The notes under the pieces are model-generated. The model saw only the letters and a list, made by a program, of their open reading frames with translations. It searched no databases and was not told where the DNA came from. Positions 62,271-64,000 of a stretch of DNA of 64,000 nucleotides are shown one piece after another. Every line of letters starts with the position of its first letter. Position 1 is the first letter of the stretch. The DNA lies in contig CP141140.1 in NCBI GenBank assembly GCA_035235625.1, positions 19,736,685 through 19,800,684 of the forward strand, given 5' to 3'. Source of the DNA: Saururus chinensis. Lineage: Eukaryota > Streptophyta > Magnoliopsida > Piperales > Saururaceae. A program made the translations under genes and the position numbers.

Positions 62271-62709
62271 CCAGGCTCTAACTTTTCTCGGCCTGGCCGT
62301 TTGAATTGGAAGAAGAATCAGGCTTCATCATGCATGTCTTTGCTTGCTTTTTCAAGGCACGACAATCCTTTTAGAATGTATCTACTGGTACTCCATTAAT
62401 TCCCTTAATACCCCAAATTCCTAAAAAATTTAGTATTATTATTTTTACTTTTTAAAACTCAAAACCCCATTATTTCTCTCCCTTCTTACCCTACTTCAAA
62501 AAACCTCATCTCCCCTTCTAACTCCGACAATTGACAGAACCTCTAACATGCGACTCTAGCGGCAAAAGTGATTTTTTTTTTTCATTCTTCCCCATCGGAA
62601 CACCTTGTAAGGCTGGCTCTGGTTAGCCGTGTGGCCATGCCAGATCTGGGTTGGCCTAGGCTCGACTTGCAATGGAGGCCAGGACTCGTCCAGCCATGGC
62701 AGTCCTAGT
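62271..62709. other. Intergenic, no gene seen
   Basis: AT-rich then GC-richer sequence up to the LTR start; no coding sequence or repeat recognised. Confidence 0.4.
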
Positions 62710-63452
62710 TGTTGTGGTTTGGGGTCCACCCCATGATGGGCCCCACCCACGTAATGATCCGGCTTGGCAAATCTTCCCAGGAAGATATTAGGAACATGAA
62801 AACGTGTTTCAGTTCCGTGTTGATGTATAACACTATGGAAAAATCAAAGTCCAAGCCAAATACGTCTTTCTCAGAAAAGTGGCCTGGTATATATTAAACG
62901 AACCCGAGGGGAAATCCGGTGTGATCGTCAAAACGAAACAGAAAAATATTCCTGTATGCACCAAACGAAACAGAGATGAAAAAGTTTTTCCTCTGCTTGT
63001 GTGCGTGAACAGGAAAAGTGGAGGGCAACTCTGTGAGAGGTTTTTTTTTGTGTTGGCAAGCAACACCGGATTGAGAGATTCTCATTGTCTTCATTCCAGT
63101 TTTCTCAGATCAATTTTTCAGAGTTTAAGGGTGCAGTTTTTGTACAAGGGGAGAAAAAGAGAAGACTCAGTTACTTCTCAGGTTTTTCATACTCTGTGTT
63201 TTTAGTTTATCTTTATGATAAAGAAATTGATCTGTAAGAGGGATTGGCTGTATTAAACCTTATCATAGTGGATTGCTTGATTGGGCTGATTCGCCCTGTA
63301 GTTTTTTACCCTTGATTTGAGGGGTTTTTCCACGTTAAAATTCTGTGTCTCTTTATTTATTCTGCTTGGTTGATTTGGTGATATATTTACTGCATATATT
63401 TTGTTGAAATATAAGTTAGACATTAGGGATTTTTCTATAGAACATCCCAACA
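62710..63452 (+). repeat. 5' LTR of a second Ty1/copia element
   Basis: From TGTTGTGGTTTGGGG to CATCCCAACA, about 743 bp, with TGTTG/CAACA ends and an internal tatatattaaa (about 62888). It is followed two bases later by a PBS. The start is inferred from inverted ends; the partner LTR lies outside the window. Confidence 0.65.
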
Positions 63453-63454
63453 AG

Positions 63455-63466
63455 TGGTATCGGAGC
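63455..63466 (+). promoter_or_regulatory. Copia primer binding site
   Basis: TGGTATCGGAGC, one change from the TGGTATCAGAGC complement of initiator Met-tRNA, between the LTR end and gag. Confidence 0.85.
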
Positions 63467-63488
63467 AAGGTCATTTTGTATTTCAACA

Positions 63489-64000
63489 ATGGTAGAAGAT
63501 AAATATATAAAGATGGTTTCTCTTGATGGAAACAATTGGAATTATTGGAAGGGGAAAATAATAGATCTCCTTTATTCCAAGGATTTGTATGACCCTATTA
63601 CAGGTGTAAAACCTACAGAGATAACTGAGAAAGATTGGACCAAACTAGATCGAAAGGCTATGGCTTGTTTGAGACAGTGGGTGGATGAAGTTGTGTACCA
63701 CCATGTTGCTGATGAATTGTCTGCAAAGGCAATTTGGGATAAGCTTGCTGAAGTGTATGAAAGAAAGACTGCAGGTAACAAAACTTTTTTGATAAAGAAA
63801 TTAGTCAATTTGAAGTTTAAGGATGGAGGCAGTATTGGGGAACACCTAAATGAAATGAAGAGTATAATCAGCCAACTTGCTAGAATGAAGATGACTTTAG
63901 ATGATGAGTGGCAAGCTATTCTACTTCTTAGTTCCTTGCCAGACAGTTGGGAGACACTGGTTATTTCCTTAAACAATTCAGCTCCAGATGGGAAGTTGAC
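63489..64000 (+). CDS. Copia gag, 5' part, runs off the window
   Basis: ATG at 63489, 23 bp after the PBS, opens a frame still open at base 64000 (170 codons). It begins MVEDKYIKMVSLDGNNWNYW, with the tryptophan pair and KGKIIDLLYSKDLYD typical of copia gag (Retrotran_gag/UBN2 type), then EKDWTKLDRKAMACLRQWV, AIWDKLAEVYERKTAGNKTF, LIKKLVNLKFKDGGSIGEHL, and ILLLSSLPDSWETLV. There is no stop or frameshift, unlike the copia element at 41594-48652, so this one may be younger. The gag forms the particle that packages the RNA. Zinc knuckle and pol would lie beyond the window. Confidence 0.9.
   Translation, partial: MVEDKYIKMVSLDGNNWNYWKGKIIDLLYSKDLYDPITGVKPTEITEKDWTKLDRKAMACLRQWVDEVVYHHVADELSAKAIWDKLAEVYERKTAGNKTFLIKKLVNLKFKDGGSIGEHLNEMKSIISQLARMKMTLDDEWQAILLLSSLPDSWETLVISLNNSAPDGKL

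Noticed and set aside
61948-62304. 118-codon plus-strand frame
   Set aside because: Homologous sequence at 5300-5690 and 50190-50560 carries indels that break the frame; no domain recognised.

Overview
The window is nuclear DNA of a flowering plant: AT-rich intergenic sequence, nested LTR retrotransposons, small DNA transposons, GT-AG introns and one plant-specific gene family. I cannot place it closer than angiosperm. Only one host gene looks intact: a three-exon gene at 20787-22007 for a 306-residue heavy-metal-associated isoprenylated plant protein (HIPP), of the proline-rich type that includes the rice blast-susceptibility protein Pi21.

Layout. 1-3733 and 27465-35148 are two copies of one segment (block A). 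Both begin with sequence homologous to the 3' untranslated region of the HIPP gene, so HIPP paralogues probably once stood upstream of each. Copy A2 carries a 732-bp hAT-type element with an 8-bp target duplication and a decayed Mutator-like transposase joined to a plant-mobile-domain gene. 3734-4622 is an LTR-like remnant. 4623-9626 (blocks B and C) recurs in parts at 18623-19690, 48653-53174, 58736-60600 and about 60640-62270. 9627-18622 is a nest: a truncated LTR with a roughly 54-bp tandem array, a minus-strand LTR of 'family A', and inside it a perfect 1672-bp solo LTR. 20587-22340 is the HIPP gene. 22341-27464 is gene-free, with a solo LTR, a CTT microsatellite and a 1.2-kb C-rich tract ending in a 30-bp perfect palindrome.

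35149-41593 holds two solo LTRs, one of them a complete 2735-bp family A copy with target duplication GTAAG. 41594-48652 is a full-length Ty1/copia element on the minus strand (two 386-bp LTRs, target duplication GCGAT, PBS, PPT, gag to RNase H) with many stops. 53175-58730 is a 5556-bp insertion with target duplication CTACA, made of a complete family A LTR plus an inverted partial copy, so both outer ends are the same LTR terminus. 62710 to the right edge is the start of another copia element with an apparently intact gag running off the window.

How it fits together. Segmental duplication around a HIPP cluster was followed by several insertions, many datable against paralogous empty sites in the same window, then by loss of internal regions leaving solo LTRs, and by C-to-T or G-to-A decay of transposon reading frames. 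I saw no tRNA or rRNA gene, CRISPR array or prokaryote-type operon. Coordinates, splice sites and similarities were read by eye; no database search was run. 'Family A-D' are labels used only in this report.
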